This document shows positions 35,039 to 43,352 of a stretch of 64,000 nt of DNA, one piece after another. This stretch comes from Bradyrhizobium lablabi (GTDB lineage: Bacteria; Pseudomonadota; Alphaproteobacteria; Rhizobiales; Xanthobacteraceae): NCBI RefSeq assembly GCF_018129385.1, contig NZ_JAFCLN010000003.1:124001-188000 (forward strand), written 5' to 3'. The notes beneath the pieces were generated by a model that saw only the letters and a program-made list of their open reading frames with translations, was not told the DNA's origin and searched no databases. Both the position numbers and the translations under genes were made by a program. Numbering within the stretch: the stretch's first letter is position 1; each line of letters starts with the position of its first letter.

Positions 35039-37843
35039 ATGCAAGACGGCCGCGACGGCACGATTTCCGACAAGACTCCCATCCAGCCGATCGACGTTTC
35101 ATCCAACAATCCATGCCCCTTCCTGCGAGCGATCGTGTCGGAGGGTTTTGTCGGCGGCCATGACGTACCGCTCGCGACCCTGGCCGGCACCGTGGAGGCG
35201 GCCAGCGGCAAGACCGGCTTTCCGAAGTTCGTGGCCGGCGTGAAAACCTGGCTGGTCGCCGTGATCGCCAATGGCCTCGGCCCCTGCCGTCTGCTGCGAA
35301 GCACCTGGTCCGGTGCAACGCTCGACGAATTGCGCAACGGCCCGCTCGACAAGCATGGCGTCGGCTCGCGCATCCTCGGTGTGAACGCGCAGGTGAACGA
35401 AGGGGAACTGGCGCGCTTCGCCTCGTTCGGAAAGGACCGGCCCGATCCGGCAGGCGGCACCGAGCGCGGCCTGACGGCCAGCGAGATCGTCACCTACATG
35501 GACGCGAATTTCGAGCGCGGCAAAGGTCACCGGCGCTGGTACGACCGCAAGCTGATGAAGGGCGAATGGCCGGTCCTGCTCGACGTCATGGGCAAGGGCG
35601 AGGGCAACGAGCGCTATCTCAGCGTCGCCGAGGTGCGCACGCTGTTTACCGAACGGCGGCTGCCCGAACGCATCAATGCGCGGCTGCGCGTGCGGCCGAC
35701 CTCCAGCGGCGTCGTGCGCACGCTCGCCAAGGGGGCGGCCGTGCTTGCCGCGCTCGTTCTGGCGTTCGTCGTCGTGCTCGCTGAATTTCCCGGGCTGCTG
35801 CGGCCGCTCCCCGGAATCGGCAAACTGGTGCCGCCGGCGCTGCCGGCGCCGATGGAGGTGAAGGCCGCCTACTGGCTCGACCAGAACTGGTCGACGGAAG
35901 ACCGTTTCTGGTTTCAGCATGCGAGCCAGGGCACCGCGACCTTCCCGGTGCCCTATTCCTGGTATGTCGCGCTCGAGCAGCCTGTCATTCACCTGTTCAG
36001 CCGACCGGGCATGCTGACCGACAGTGCTTACCTGGAGCGGTTCGGTTTCATTCCCAGCCCGAAAACCGTGCGCGCCGATGCCAACACGCTACGCCGCTTT
36101 GGCTTTGTGAACTCCGATGCCAAGACCGAGCCGGCGCCGGAATCGGTCGCCGGCCTGAAGCCGTTGCCGGCAGACAATCTCGACGGTTTGCCGGTCGGCT
36201 TTGCACGCATGACCGGCGTCATCAATCCCGCGACCGGCGGCGCCGAGGCCGACAAGATCGGCCTGACCTGCGCCGGCTGTCACACCGGCAGCCTCAACTA
36301 CAAGGGCACCAGCATCCGGTTCGATGGCGGGCCGGCCATGCTGGAGCTGCGCAAACTCGAGCTCACCACCGGGCTCTCCATCCTTTACACATTGTATGTA
36401 CCGGGCCGTTTCGATCGTTTTGCCGACCGCGTGCTCGGACGCGATGCCGACCCGGCGGAGCGCGACAAGCTCAAGACAGAGCTGAAGGGCGTCTGGACTT
36501 TCCTGAAGAGCCAGGTCGATGCCATGGACAAGCTGGCGGACAACGGCCAGCCGGATACGCCGGAAGGCTATGGACGGCTCGATGCGCTCAACCGGATCGG
36601 CAATCAGGTTTTCTATACCGACTTCGTCAAGAGCAACCTGCAAGGATACGAACGAAACCTGCATGCCAATGATGCGCCCGTCAGCTACCCGCCGGTGTGG
36701 ACGGTGCCGTGGCTGTGGTGGGCGCAATACGACGCCTCGATCGAGCAGCCGCTGATCCGTAACGCCGGCGAGGCGCTCGGCGTGCGCGCCTCGCTCAATC
36801 TGTCGCCCGACTTTCCGGCGGACCGGCTGTTCCGCTCGTCGCTGGCGCTGGAAAATCTGGCGCGCATCGAGGCGATGCTGCGAGGTTCCGATCCGTTCAG
36901 CCGGACACCAAGAAGCTTTGGCGGGCTGACGTCACCGAAATGGCCGTCGCATCTCTTTCCCGACGATGACGCCTGGAAGATCGACCAGTCGCGCGTTGCG
37001 AAGGGGCGCACGCTTTACGGCAACATCTGCGCGGAGTGCCATCTCGGGCCCGTCGCCGACGCGGCGTATGACGAACAATTCAAGGACGCCAAGGACAAGA
37101 AGTTCTGGATCGACAACCCGCGCTGGACGCAGGATCGCAACGGCGGCTGGATACTGAACGAGGTCACGAAGAGTGCGGCCGTCATGGGGACCGATCCGGC
37201 GCAAGCCAACGTGCTGGACAAGCGGCAGGTCCAAATCCCCGACTTCCTGAGGATGGACCCTGCGAAAGAACTCAAGGCCCGCTGGAATTGCGACATGCAG
37301 TCGTATTCCTCGACCGAAATGCCGTTCTCGATCGCGCTGATGATCGCGGTTCAGCGCACCGGCGAGAAATGGTTGAGCGATCGCGGCATTACCGATCCGG
37401 ACCAGATCAAGAAGATTTGGGGTGACCGCAGCAACTGTCCGAACCCCGCCGCTGCCAAAGAGCCGCAATATCGCGCGCGGCCGCTGAACGGCGTCTGGGC
37501 CACCGCGCCCTATATTCACAACGGCTCGGTGCCCTCGCTGTGGTGGGTGCTGACGCCGCAAGCCGAGCGCCCGAAACAATTCTGCATGGGCGCGCGCGAC
37601 TTCGATCCGAAAAAGGTCGGGTTCGATGTGCCGGCTTCCGGAGAATCCTCGTGTAAGAGCGGCCAGACCCTGTTCTCGATGACGGACAGCAGCGGCAAGG
37701 CGATCAAGGGCAACAGCGTGCTCGGCCATTCCTTCGAGGCGGCGGCAGATGCCGACAAGAAAACCTATCCGAACGGTGTGATCGGCCGGAAGCTGACCGA
37801 TGAGGAGCGCTACGACCTTATCGAGTATCTGAAGACGCTGTAG
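35039..37843 (+). CDS. Membrane-anchored di-heme cytochrome c (RoxA/MauG-like) with heme-thiolate-like N-terminal domain
   Basis: A 934-residue protein in two parts. Residues 275-934 are a periplasmic cytochrome of the di-heme peroxidase superfamily: heme motifs CAGCH (411-415) and CAECH (about 664-668), and a conserved RPLNGVWATAPYIHNGSVP segment near the C-terminus, as in rubber-oxygenase RoxA and related proteins. A single hydrophobic helix (about 224-250) anchors it. The first 220 residues have no signal peptide and should be cytoplasmic. They begin with NPCPFLRAIVSEGF, which resembles the PCP motif whose Cys binds heme in fungal chloroperoxidases and peroxygenases, and continue with LDKHGVGSRIL. 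That similarity is my inference. The role is unknown; it stands alone and is followed by a strong terminator. Confidence 0.7.
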   Translation: MQDGRDGTISDKTPIQPIDVSSNNPCPFLRAIVSEGFVGGHDVPLATLAGTVEAASGKTGFPKFVAGVKTWLVAVIANGLGPCRLLRSTWSGATLDELRNGPLDKHGVGSRILGVNAQVNEGELARFASFGKDRPDPAGGTERGLTASEIVTYMDANFERGKGHRRWYDRKLMKGEWPVLLDVMGKGEGNERYLSVAEVRTLFTERRLPERINARLRVRPTSSGVVRTLAKGAAVLAALVLAFVVVLAEFPGLLRPLPGIGKLVPPALPAPMEVKAAYWLDQNWSTEDRFWFQHASQGTATFPVPYSWYVALEQPVIHLFSRPGMLTDSAYLERFGFIPSPKTVRADANTLRRFGFVNSDAKTEPAPESVAGLKPLPADNLDGLPVGFARMTGVINPATGGAEADKIGLTCAGCHTGSLNYKGTSIRFDGGPAMLELRKLELTTGLSILYTLYVPGRFDRFADRVLGRDADPAERDKLKTELKGVWTFLKSQVDAMDKLADNGQPDTPEGYGRLDALNRIGNQVFYTDFVKSNLQGYERNLHANDAPVSYPPVWTVPWLWWAQYDASIEQPLIRNAGEALGVRASLNLSPDFPADRLFRSSLALENLARIEAMLRGSDPFSRTPRSFGGLTSPKWPSHLFPDDDAWKIDQSRVAKGRTLYGNICAECHLGPVADAAYDEQFKDAKDKKFWIDNPRWTQDRNGGWILNEVTKSAAVMGTDPAQANVLDKRQVQIPDFLRMDPAKELKARWNCDMQSYSSTEMPFSIALMIAVQRTGEKWLSDRGITDPDQIKKIWGDRSNCPNPAAAKEPQYRARPLNGVWATAPYIHNGSVPSLWWVLTPQAERPKQFCMGARDFDPKKVGFDVPASGESSCKSGQTLFSMTDSSGKAIKGNSVLGHSFEAAADADKKTYPNGVIGRKLTDEERYDLIEYLKTL

Positions 37844-37867
37844 CGCGATCCGAACAATTCTTCAGCC

Positions 37868-37901
37868 ATATGGCGTGCTCGCGGCGTCGAGCACGCCATA
37901 T
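37868..37901 (+). terminator. Strong hairpin terminator after the di-heme cytochrome gene
   Basis: ATATGGCGTGCTCG and CGAGCACGCCATAT form a perfect 14-bp stem around a six-base loop, 24 bases after the stop codon. The following bases are TCATTT, a weak U-tract. It isolates the gene from the flavoprotein gene downstream. Confidence 0.75.
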
Positions 37902-37960
37902 TCATTTGAGCCGTTCCATCATGCTACAATAGCACCATTCCGGTAGAAGGAAGCAGAGCC

Positions 37961-38596
37961 ATGTGGGATCGACCGTTCTTTCACGAAGGCATGCGTGATT
38001 TTCAGGATCGTTTCGACGGGCGGCGCGTCGCCGAAGCCATCGAGGACAAGCGCAAGCACTATGAATTCTGGGACGACGAGAAGGAGCTGATCGAAAGCTC
38101 GCCGTTCTTTTTCATCGCGACCACGTGGCAGGACTACGTCGATTGCAGCATCCGCTCCGGCGATCCCGGCTTCGTCAAGATCACCGGACCTGATGTGATC
38201 GAATTTCCGGAATATGACGGCAATTCAATGTACCGGACGATCGGCAACATCTCGAGGAATCCGAATGTCGGCCTGCTGTTCGTCCGCTTCGACGGCAAGA
38301 GCCGTCGCATCCGCGTCAATGGCCGGGCTGCCATCCTTGACGACGCGGCATCGCTCGGCCGGCATCACGGCGCCAAGCTCGTGGTGCGCGTGGAGTGCGA
38401 AATCTATCCGAACTGCCCGCGCTATGTGCCTGATATGATGGGGGCCGACGCCTTCAAGGCTTCGCCAAGCATCCCGCGGCCCGGTCAGGGCACGCCGCCA
38501 TCGCCGGAATGGAAGAAGCGCAACTACATCCGCGAAATCCTGCCAAAGGACGACCCGCATCGCGACGAGGTGAAAGCTTCACCGGCGATCGACTAA
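37961..38596 (+). CDS. PPOX-class FMN-dependent flavoprotein
   Basis: A 211-residue split-barrel protein of the pyridoxamine 5'-phosphate oxidase-like family. The N-terminal FFFIATTWQDYVDCSIRSG strand pair, then YDGNSMYRTIGNISRNPNVGLLFV and RIRVNGRAAIL, are typical of the FMN-binding barrel (PNPOx-like, MSMEG_1061-type group). Such proteins oxidise or reduce small molecules with FMN or F420, but the substrate is not known. AGAAGGAAG precedes the ATG at 37961. It is a single gene between two hairpin terminators. Confidence 0.75.
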   Translation: MWDRPFFHEGMRDFQDRFDGRRVAEAIEDKRKHYEFWDDEKELIESSPFFFIATTWQDYVDCSIRSGDPGFVKITGPDVIEFPEYDGNSMYRTIGNISRNPNVGLLFVRFDGKSRRIRVNGRAAILDDAASLGRHHGAKLVVRVECEIYPNCPRYVPDMMGADAFKASPSIPRPGQGTPPSPEWKKRNYIREILPKDDPHRDEVKASPAID

Positions 38597-38641
38597 AACT
38601 CTCCTGAAAAACGCATACTCAGAATTGTAAGCAGGAAGTTT

Positions 38642-38675
38642 GTTGCCGCGCACCAGCTACAGGGCGCGCGGCAAC
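38642..38675. terminator. Hairpin between convergent genes
   Basis: GTTGCCGCGC and GCGCGGCAAC form a 10-bp stem around a loop of 14 bases, between the ends of the flavoprotein gene (plus) and the ABC binding-protein gene (minus). The lack of a clear U-tract on either side makes it a modest terminator. Confidence 0.5.
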
Positions 38676-38681
38676 TCAGCT

Positions 38682-39752
38682 TCAGGGCTTGAACACGAAG
38701 CCCGGTTTAATCGCCACATCTGCAGGAATGGGCTGCAGATCGGAAAATAGGTCCGGGTAGGTATTCATCACGTTGAGGATGAACTTGGGCTCGATGTGCT
38801 TGTTCACATCGAACACCGACTTGATCACGCCAAGCCGTTGCAGCGTATCCTGCGCCTTCCAAAGCGCACGATAGTTATGAGCGGAAATGCGGCGGTCGAC
38901 CTGCTGGACGTTGTACTGCATTGCAGTCTCCGCCACGTCGAGCTTCAACCCGGGAATCCAGCGCGTACCGATCGCGGCGGCCTGCTTGGGATTCTTGCGC
39001 ATCCACTGGTCGGCCTCCGACACGGCTGCCAGGAATTTCTCGACCGTCGCTCCGTTCTTCTCCACCCAGGGCCGCAGCGCGACATTGAAGCCGAGATAGG
39101 AGATGACATCGCCGCCGCGGATGACCTCGACAGCGCCCGGCACGTCCTTCATGGCAATCACCGGTGCCGGGTCCCAGCACACAAACCCATCCACGCCCTT
39201 GGCGAGCAACGCCACGCTCATCTCCGGCGGCGGCGTGTTGATCAGCGTCACGTCGGTCGGCGCAAGGCCAGCCTTCTCGAGCAGGCCGAGAATGTAGAGA
39301 TGGTTGATTGTGCCGAACGAGGTCGCTATTTTTTTGCCCTTGAGACTTTTCAAGTCGCCTTTGACGATCCCGGAATCGCCGTTGGCGATGAGGGCGAGCG
39401 TGGCATCGGATCCGAGCTTGGTGGCGTTGCCGCTGAAGTTGCCGAAGAAAACCAGATCCATGTTGCGCAGAATGGCGCCGATGGCCGGCACGCCAGCCTG
39501 CACCATGTCGGTTTCGCCTGCCTGCAAGGCATTGAGCGCATCGACGCCGGTTGCATATGGGCGGGCGATGGTCACGTCGAGCCCGTACTTTTCGAAGAAG
39601 CCGCGCTCCAGCGCAATCGGCAGCGCCAGCATGTCCACCGCCGCCACCATGCCGACCTTGAGTTTTACGGGTTCCTTGGCCTGCGCCATTGCCAGTGACG
39701 GCAGCAGCAACAAGGCGCAGAGCAGCATCGCAAGTCGTCGCATTTGGGTCAT
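38682..39752 (-). CDS. ABC transporter periplasmic binding protein (NitT/TauT type)
   Basis: A 356-residue receptor of the nitrate/sulfonate/taurine type. It has a signal peptide (LAMLLCALLLLPSLAMAQ) and the usual start of the mature domain (VKLKVGMVAAVDMLALPIALERGFFEKYGLDV), with VDGFVCWDPAPVIA in the second lobe. It is the last gene of a six-gene overlapping operon with its own permeases and ATPase. The start at 39752 overlaps the previous stop as ATGA; an ATG at 39743 has better ribosome-site spacing. Ligand unknown; neighbouring dehydrogenases suggest an oxidisable organic compound instead of inorganic anions. Confidence 0.85.
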   Translation of the reverse strand: MTQMRRLAMLLCALLLLPSLAMAQAKEPVKLKVGMVAAVDMLALPIALERGFFEKYGLDVTIARPYATGVDALNALQAGETDMVQAGVPAIGAILRNMDLVFFGNFSGNATKLGSDATLALIANGDSGIVKGDLKSLKGKKIATSFGTINHLYILGLLEKAGLAPTDVTLINTPPPEMSVALLAKGVDGFVCWDPAPVIAMKDVPGAVEVIRGGDVISYLGFNVALRPWVEKNGATVEKFLAAVSEADQWMRKNPKQAAAIGTRWIPGLKLDVAETAMQYNVQQVDRRISAHNYRALWKAQDTLQRLGVIKSVFDVNKHIEPKFILNVMNTYPDLFSDLQPIPADVAIKPGFVFKP

Positions 39753-40072
39753 CCCCCTGGTTGAAGCGGCTCGACGCGCGTAACCCAGTAAGGCCGGGCG
39801 ACGGTCGTCAAGTCCGCTCGTTTCACTCCTCGAACTTCAACGGATTTTTCTTGTGTTCCGGATACCCGGCCGTACGTCTGCATCAGCTGAACGTGGAAAC
39901 GTTCAGGTTCGAACGGCAGCACGACGAGGATATTCACCCTCTCCGAGCCGCCGGCGAAGTTCGCGATCTTTCGCGGTGCGGCGATGGTCAGCCAAAGCTG
40001 CCAGGCCAGATAGCCAGCCGCCACCGCTATGAGGATGTGCGCCTTTCGCGATCGAAGGGCATCTTTCAACAT
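39749..40072 (-). CDS. Small membrane-anchored protein inside the ABC operon
   Basis: A 107-residue protein with one N-terminal hydrophobic helix (about 12-32) and a soluble, likely periplasmic, domain of about 70 residues containing NILVVLPFEPERFHVQLMQTYGRV. I do not recognise the family. It lies three bases after the ATPase stop and overlaps the binding-protein start by ATGA, so it is fully embedded in the operon. Standard NitT/TauT systems lack such a gene, so it may be an accessory subunit of this transporter. Confidence 0.65.
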   Translation of the reverse strand: MLKDALRSRKAHILIAVAAGYLAWQLWLTIAAPRKIANFAGGSERVNILVVLPFEPERFHVQLMQTYGRVSGTQEKSVEVRGVKRADLTTVARPYWVTRVEPLQPGG

Positions 40073-40075
40073 GGC

Positions 40076-40834
40076 TCAGGCCGACCGCACGAGTTGAAGA
40101 ACGCGTCCCGACAATTCCTTGAACCGCGCATCATCGTTCAGCGAGTCCCATGATCGCGGCCGTGGCAAATCCACGGCAATTTCCTCGAGCACACGTCCCT
40201 TCGACAGTGCGATCACCCGGTTGGCGAGAAACACCGCTTCTGCGACGTCATGCGTGATGAAGATGACCGTCGGCCGCTTCTCCTGCCAGATCCGCGTCAG
40301 TTCTTCCTGGAGCGTCATTCGAGTCTGGGCGTCGACGCTCGCGAACGGCTCATCCATCAGCAGCACGTCCGGTTCGTTCGCCAGCGCGCGTACGACGCCG
40401 ACACGCTGCTGCATGCCGCCCGACAATTCGGCGGGATAACGCCCGGCTGCCTCGGTCAGTTTGGCGAGCGCCAGATATTCGTGCGCGATCTTCTCGCGTT
40501 CGACCCTGCCGACGCCGCGCATCTTCGGACCGAAGGCGACATTCTCGAGCACGGTTCGCCACGGGAACAGGGCAAAAGACTGGAAAACCACGCCGCGGTC
40601 GGGGCCCGGCCCCTTGACCGGACGGCCGCCAACCAGGATCTCACCGCCTGTGTGCGGAATGAAGCCCGCGATCATGTTGAGGATCGTCGTCTTGCCGCAG
40701 CCCGAAGGCCCGACGATGCAGACGAATTCTCCCTGCTCCACGTTCAATGACACATCATGCACTGCAGTGACGTTGGTGCCGGCATAGGGGTCGAAATACG
40801 TCTTCGACAGATTGTTGATAGTCAGATTTTTCAT
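40076..40834 (-). CDS. ABC transporter ATPase (NitT/TauT type)
   Basis: A 252-residue nucleotide-binding subunit. Walker A is GPSGCGKTT (near residue 43), the signature is LSGGMQQRVGVVRAL and Walker B is VLLMDEPF, all intact. It resembles SsuB/TauB-like ATPases that drive import through the two permeases upstream. The ATG at 40834 overlaps the preceding permease stop as ATGA; a GTG six codons earlier lies inside that gene. Confidence 0.92.
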   Translation of the reverse strand: MKNLTINNLSKTYFDPYAGTNVTAVHDVSLNVEQGEFVCIVGPSGCGKTTILNMIAGFIPHTGGEILVGGRPVKGPGPDRGVVFQSFALFPWRTVLENVAFGPKMRGVGRVEREKIAHEYLALAKLTEAAGRYPAELSGGMQQRVGVVRALANEPDVLLMDEPFASVDAQTRMTLQEELTRIWQEKRPTVIFITHDVAEAVFLANRVIALSKGRVLEEIAVDLPRPRSWDSLNDDARFKELSGRVLQLVRSA

Positions 40835-41640
40835 CGCGTCACTAGCCCCCACCGCTGTCCGGTAGCCCGCTCGATCGGTGCCAGTATCCAGCTATCGACG
40901 ATGTACCAGAGTATTCCCAGGATGATCATGCCGAGCAGTATTTCCACGACCGACCCGGAGCGGCGCGCGTCGAACATAAGGAATCCGATACCGCTGGTGC
41001 CGACGATAATCTCGGTTGCGATCAGGGCGCGCCAGCCATAGCCGAGCCCGTTGCGCAGGCCGGTCACGATGTTGGGCAGCGCTCCCGGCAACACCACTTC
41101 CCACAACATGCGAATGCGCGAGGCACCCAGGCTCTGGGCCGCGCGATGCAAGGTGATGGGGATCGAGCGCACGCCCAGCACCGTGTTCAGGACCACCGGG
41201 AAGATCACCGTGTAGACGATGACTACCGTGATGGTAGTTAGGCCATAACCGAACCAGATCACCAGGATCGGTAGCCAGGCGATATCGCCGATGGCCTGAA
41301 AGAACAGAAGCAGCGGCCACAGCGCCGTACGCGCGCGCTGGTTAAGACCGACCAGGATTCCGAGAGGAATGCCGAGGGCGACGCCCCAGAACGCACCGAC
41401 GGCCAGGCGCACGATGCTGTCCTGCAGGTACTCCGGCAGGATGCCCATATAAACCAGCGAACCGAAAGAGCGCACCACCTCCGCCGGTCCCGGCAGGAAC
41501 GCGCGCGGAAATATTTGCAACTCTGTGACGATCCACCAGGCCGCAATCACCGGAATGAAAGGCGCGATGGAGCCGATCGACGGATAGCGCGCCGTCAGGC
41601 GAACGCAGTGGCTCCAGATCTTGAGAAGAAACTGCTTCAT
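40831..41640 (-). CDS. ABC transporter permease, second copy (NitT/TauT type)
   Basis: A 269-residue inner-membrane permease with about six helices and the cytoplasmic EAA-like loop (AAQSLGASRIRMLWEVVLPGALPNIVTGLRNG) that touches the ATPase. Its ATG overlaps the stop of the upstream permease as ATGA. The two permeases are close relatives of each other, so the transporter channel is probably a heterodimer that arose by tandem duplication. Confidence 0.9.
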   Translation of the reverse strand: MKQFLLKIWSHCVRLTARYPSIGSIAPFIPVIAAWWIVTELQIFPRAFLPGPAEVVRSFGSLVYMGILPEYLQDSIVRLAVGAFWGVALGIPLGILVGLNQRARTALWPLLLFFQAIGDIAWLPILVIWFGYGLTTITVVIVYTVIFPVVLNTVLGVRSIPITLHRAAQSLGASRIRMLWEVVLPGALPNIVTGLRNGLGYGWRALIATEIIVGTSGIGFLMFDARRSGSVVEILLGMIILGILWYIVDSWILAPIERATGQRWGLVTR

Positions 41641-42410
41641 GCGCGCTGCACCATGCCCCAGCGTTCGATGGTGGCGCGCTCGATCGGTGCCAGGACCAGC
41701 CGGTCGAGCAGTAGCCAAAGCACGCCGATCACAATCATGCCGAGCACGATCACTTCAGTCCTGTAGAAGTCGCGCGCCACAAACAGCATGTAGCCGAGGC
41801 CGACATTGGTGGCGATCATCTCGGCTGCGATCAGACCACGCCAGGCAAAGCCCAACCCGGTGCGTATGCCCGTGACGATGTTAGGAAGGGCGCCCGGCAG
41901 CAGCACTTCGGTCAACATCGCCCATGGTCCCGCACCGAGCGATGCGGCCGCATTGCGCACGTGCAAGGGAATGGTCGATACGCCGAGCAGCGTGTTGTAC
42001 GTCACGATGAAGAACACGGCATTGAAGATCACGAAGGTGATGGCGCCGAAGCCGTAGCCGAACCATAGCGTCGCGATCGGGATCCACGCGATGCCAGCCA
42101 GCACCGAGAAAAACCTGAACAGGGGCGTCAGGAAGCTGGAGACAACCGGACTGACGCCCATGGCGATGCCCAGGGGAATGGCGATCAGTAACGCGAGCAC
42201 TGTTCCGACGGCGACGCGCAGCAGGCTCGCACCGATGTGCCGAACAAGGGTACCATCTTGAATTCCCTCAATCCCAGCCTGGACCACAGAGGAGAGATGA
42301 GGAAACAGCCGAGGATTAACGTCAAAATACGGGATGAAAACAGCCCATAGAACGATAAGCACTATAAAGGGAGAGCAGAACCAAAGTGCGGACGAGAGCC
42401 TGTGCAGCAT
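41637..42410 (-). CDS. ABC transporter permease, first copy (NitT/TauT type)
   Basis: A 257-residue permease with about six membrane segments and the EAA-like loop AAASLGAGPWAMLTEVLLPG. It shares the LPNIVTGIRTGLGFAWRGLIAAEMI stretch pattern with the next gene, which shows the two copies are paralogues. The ATG at 42410 overlaps the TGA of the FadR-type regulator (TGATG), with AGGAAAG as ribosome site, so the regulator and transporter are coupled. Confidence 0.9.
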   Translation of the reverse strand: MLHRLSSALWFCSPFIVLIVLWAVFIPYFDVNPRLFPHLSSVVQAGIEGIQDGTLVRHIGASLLRVAVGTVLALLIAIPLGIAMGVSPVVSSFLTPLFRFFSVLAGIAWIPIATLWFGYGFGAITFVIFNAVFFIVTYNTLLGVSTIPLHVRNAAASLGAGPWAMLTEVLLPGALPNIVTGIRTGLGFAWRGLIAAEMIATNVGLGYMLFVARDFYRTEVIVLGMIVIGVLWLLLDRLVLAPIERATIERWGMVQRA

Positions 42411-43276
42411 CACGCTTTCCTCAGGCTGCGGGTGCCGCCCGGCCGCGCGGCTCGTCGAACGGCACCGGCATTTTTTCTAGACAATTTGGAGTGGGTGTAA
42501 CCAAGGACTTGCTCCATGGCTTTACGAGCCTTTTTTGCATCGCCCTCTTCGATGGCACGGGCCGTGGCAGCGTGGTTGGCAAGATTTTCCTCGAACCAGC
42601 CTGCGATGCTATCGACGGCGACTACAAATACCGCGCTCAGAATCGTGTCGATCGCGCCGCGAAAGCCCTGCAGCACCGGATTGTGCGTGGCGTCAAGAAT
42701 GGCGAGGTGAAACGCCTTGTCTGCAGCCGTTGCGGAAGCCTGATCGCTCGAGGTTTCCATCGCTACCAAGGCTGCATCGATCCGTTGCCGGTCCTGCTTG
42801 GTAGCGCGCGTCGCAGCGAGCGCGGCAGCGGCCGGCTCAATAATTGAGCGCACTTCCTGAATTGCCAACAGCAATTCGCGGTCGAGTTTATCCTGACCGA
42901 CCAGCCAGTTCAGCACGTCACGATCGAGCAGGCTCCAATCGCGCCGCGGCAACACGTGAGTGCCGTGGCGCGGACGCACGCTGACGAGCCCTTTCCCTGA
43001 GAGCATCTTGATGGCTTCACGGACTACTCCGCGGCCGACACCGAAACGGGCTTCGAGTTCGTTCTCGGGCGGCAATACCGCACCGGCCGGGATGATCTCC
43101 TGGGCGATCTCGCGGCCGAGTGTCGTCAGAACCGCGTGGATGCGGCCTGGCTTCAAACGCTTCTCGGCGGATTTGACGCGCTTGGCGCTCGACAATCTGC
43201 TCACTCCCCGACCGCCGGCTCTTGGGCCCGCTGGCATATTCAAGCCATACACTGACTTTGTTGCTCTCGCAATCAT
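42410..43276 (-). CDS. GntR/FadR-family transcriptional regulator
   Basis: A 288-residue regulator with an N-terminal winged helix (GAVLPPENELEARFGVGRGVVREAIKMLSGKGLVSVRPRHGTHVLPR) and a C-terminal all-helical FCD ligand domain (residues about 130-260). It is the first gene of the ABC operon and diverges from the iron alcohol dehydrogenase gene across 76 bases, so it probably represses both units and itself until the transported compound or a metabolite binds. The true start may be later (ATG at 43237 or a GTG near 43204), because 43276 overlaps the repeated ATCCGATG sites. Confidence 0.87.
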   Translation of the reverse strand: MIARATKSVYGLNMPAGPRAGGRGVSRLSSAKRVKSAEKRLKPGRIHAVLTTLGREIAQEIIPAGAVLPPENELEARFGVGRGVVREAIKMLSGKGLVSVRPRHGTHVLPRRDWSLLDRDVLNWLVGQDKLDRELLLAIQEVRSIIEPAAAALAATRATKQDRQRIDAALVAMETSSDQASATAADKAFHLAILDATHNPVLQGFRGAIDTILSAVFVVAVDSIAGWFEENLANHAATARAIEEGDAKKARKAMEQVLGYTHSKLSRKNAGAVRRAARPGGTRSLRKA

Positions 43277-43296
43277 CCGATGTTAAATATCCGATG
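43275..43296. promoter_or_regulatory. Repeated ATCCGATG sites, probable FadR-type operator
   Basis: ATCCGATG occurs at 43275-43282 and again at 43289-43296, a direct repeat with 14-base period lying between the divergent regulator and alcohol dehydrogenase genes. The surroundings (TTAAATAT between the repeats, AATAAAA after) are AT-rich as promoters are. The regulator encoded next to it is the likely ligand. Confidence 0.45.
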
Positions 43297-43352
43297 AATA
43301 AAAACGTTTTGGCGGTGCAGCAATTGCGTCGTCGCGGAGAGGAAACCCAACC

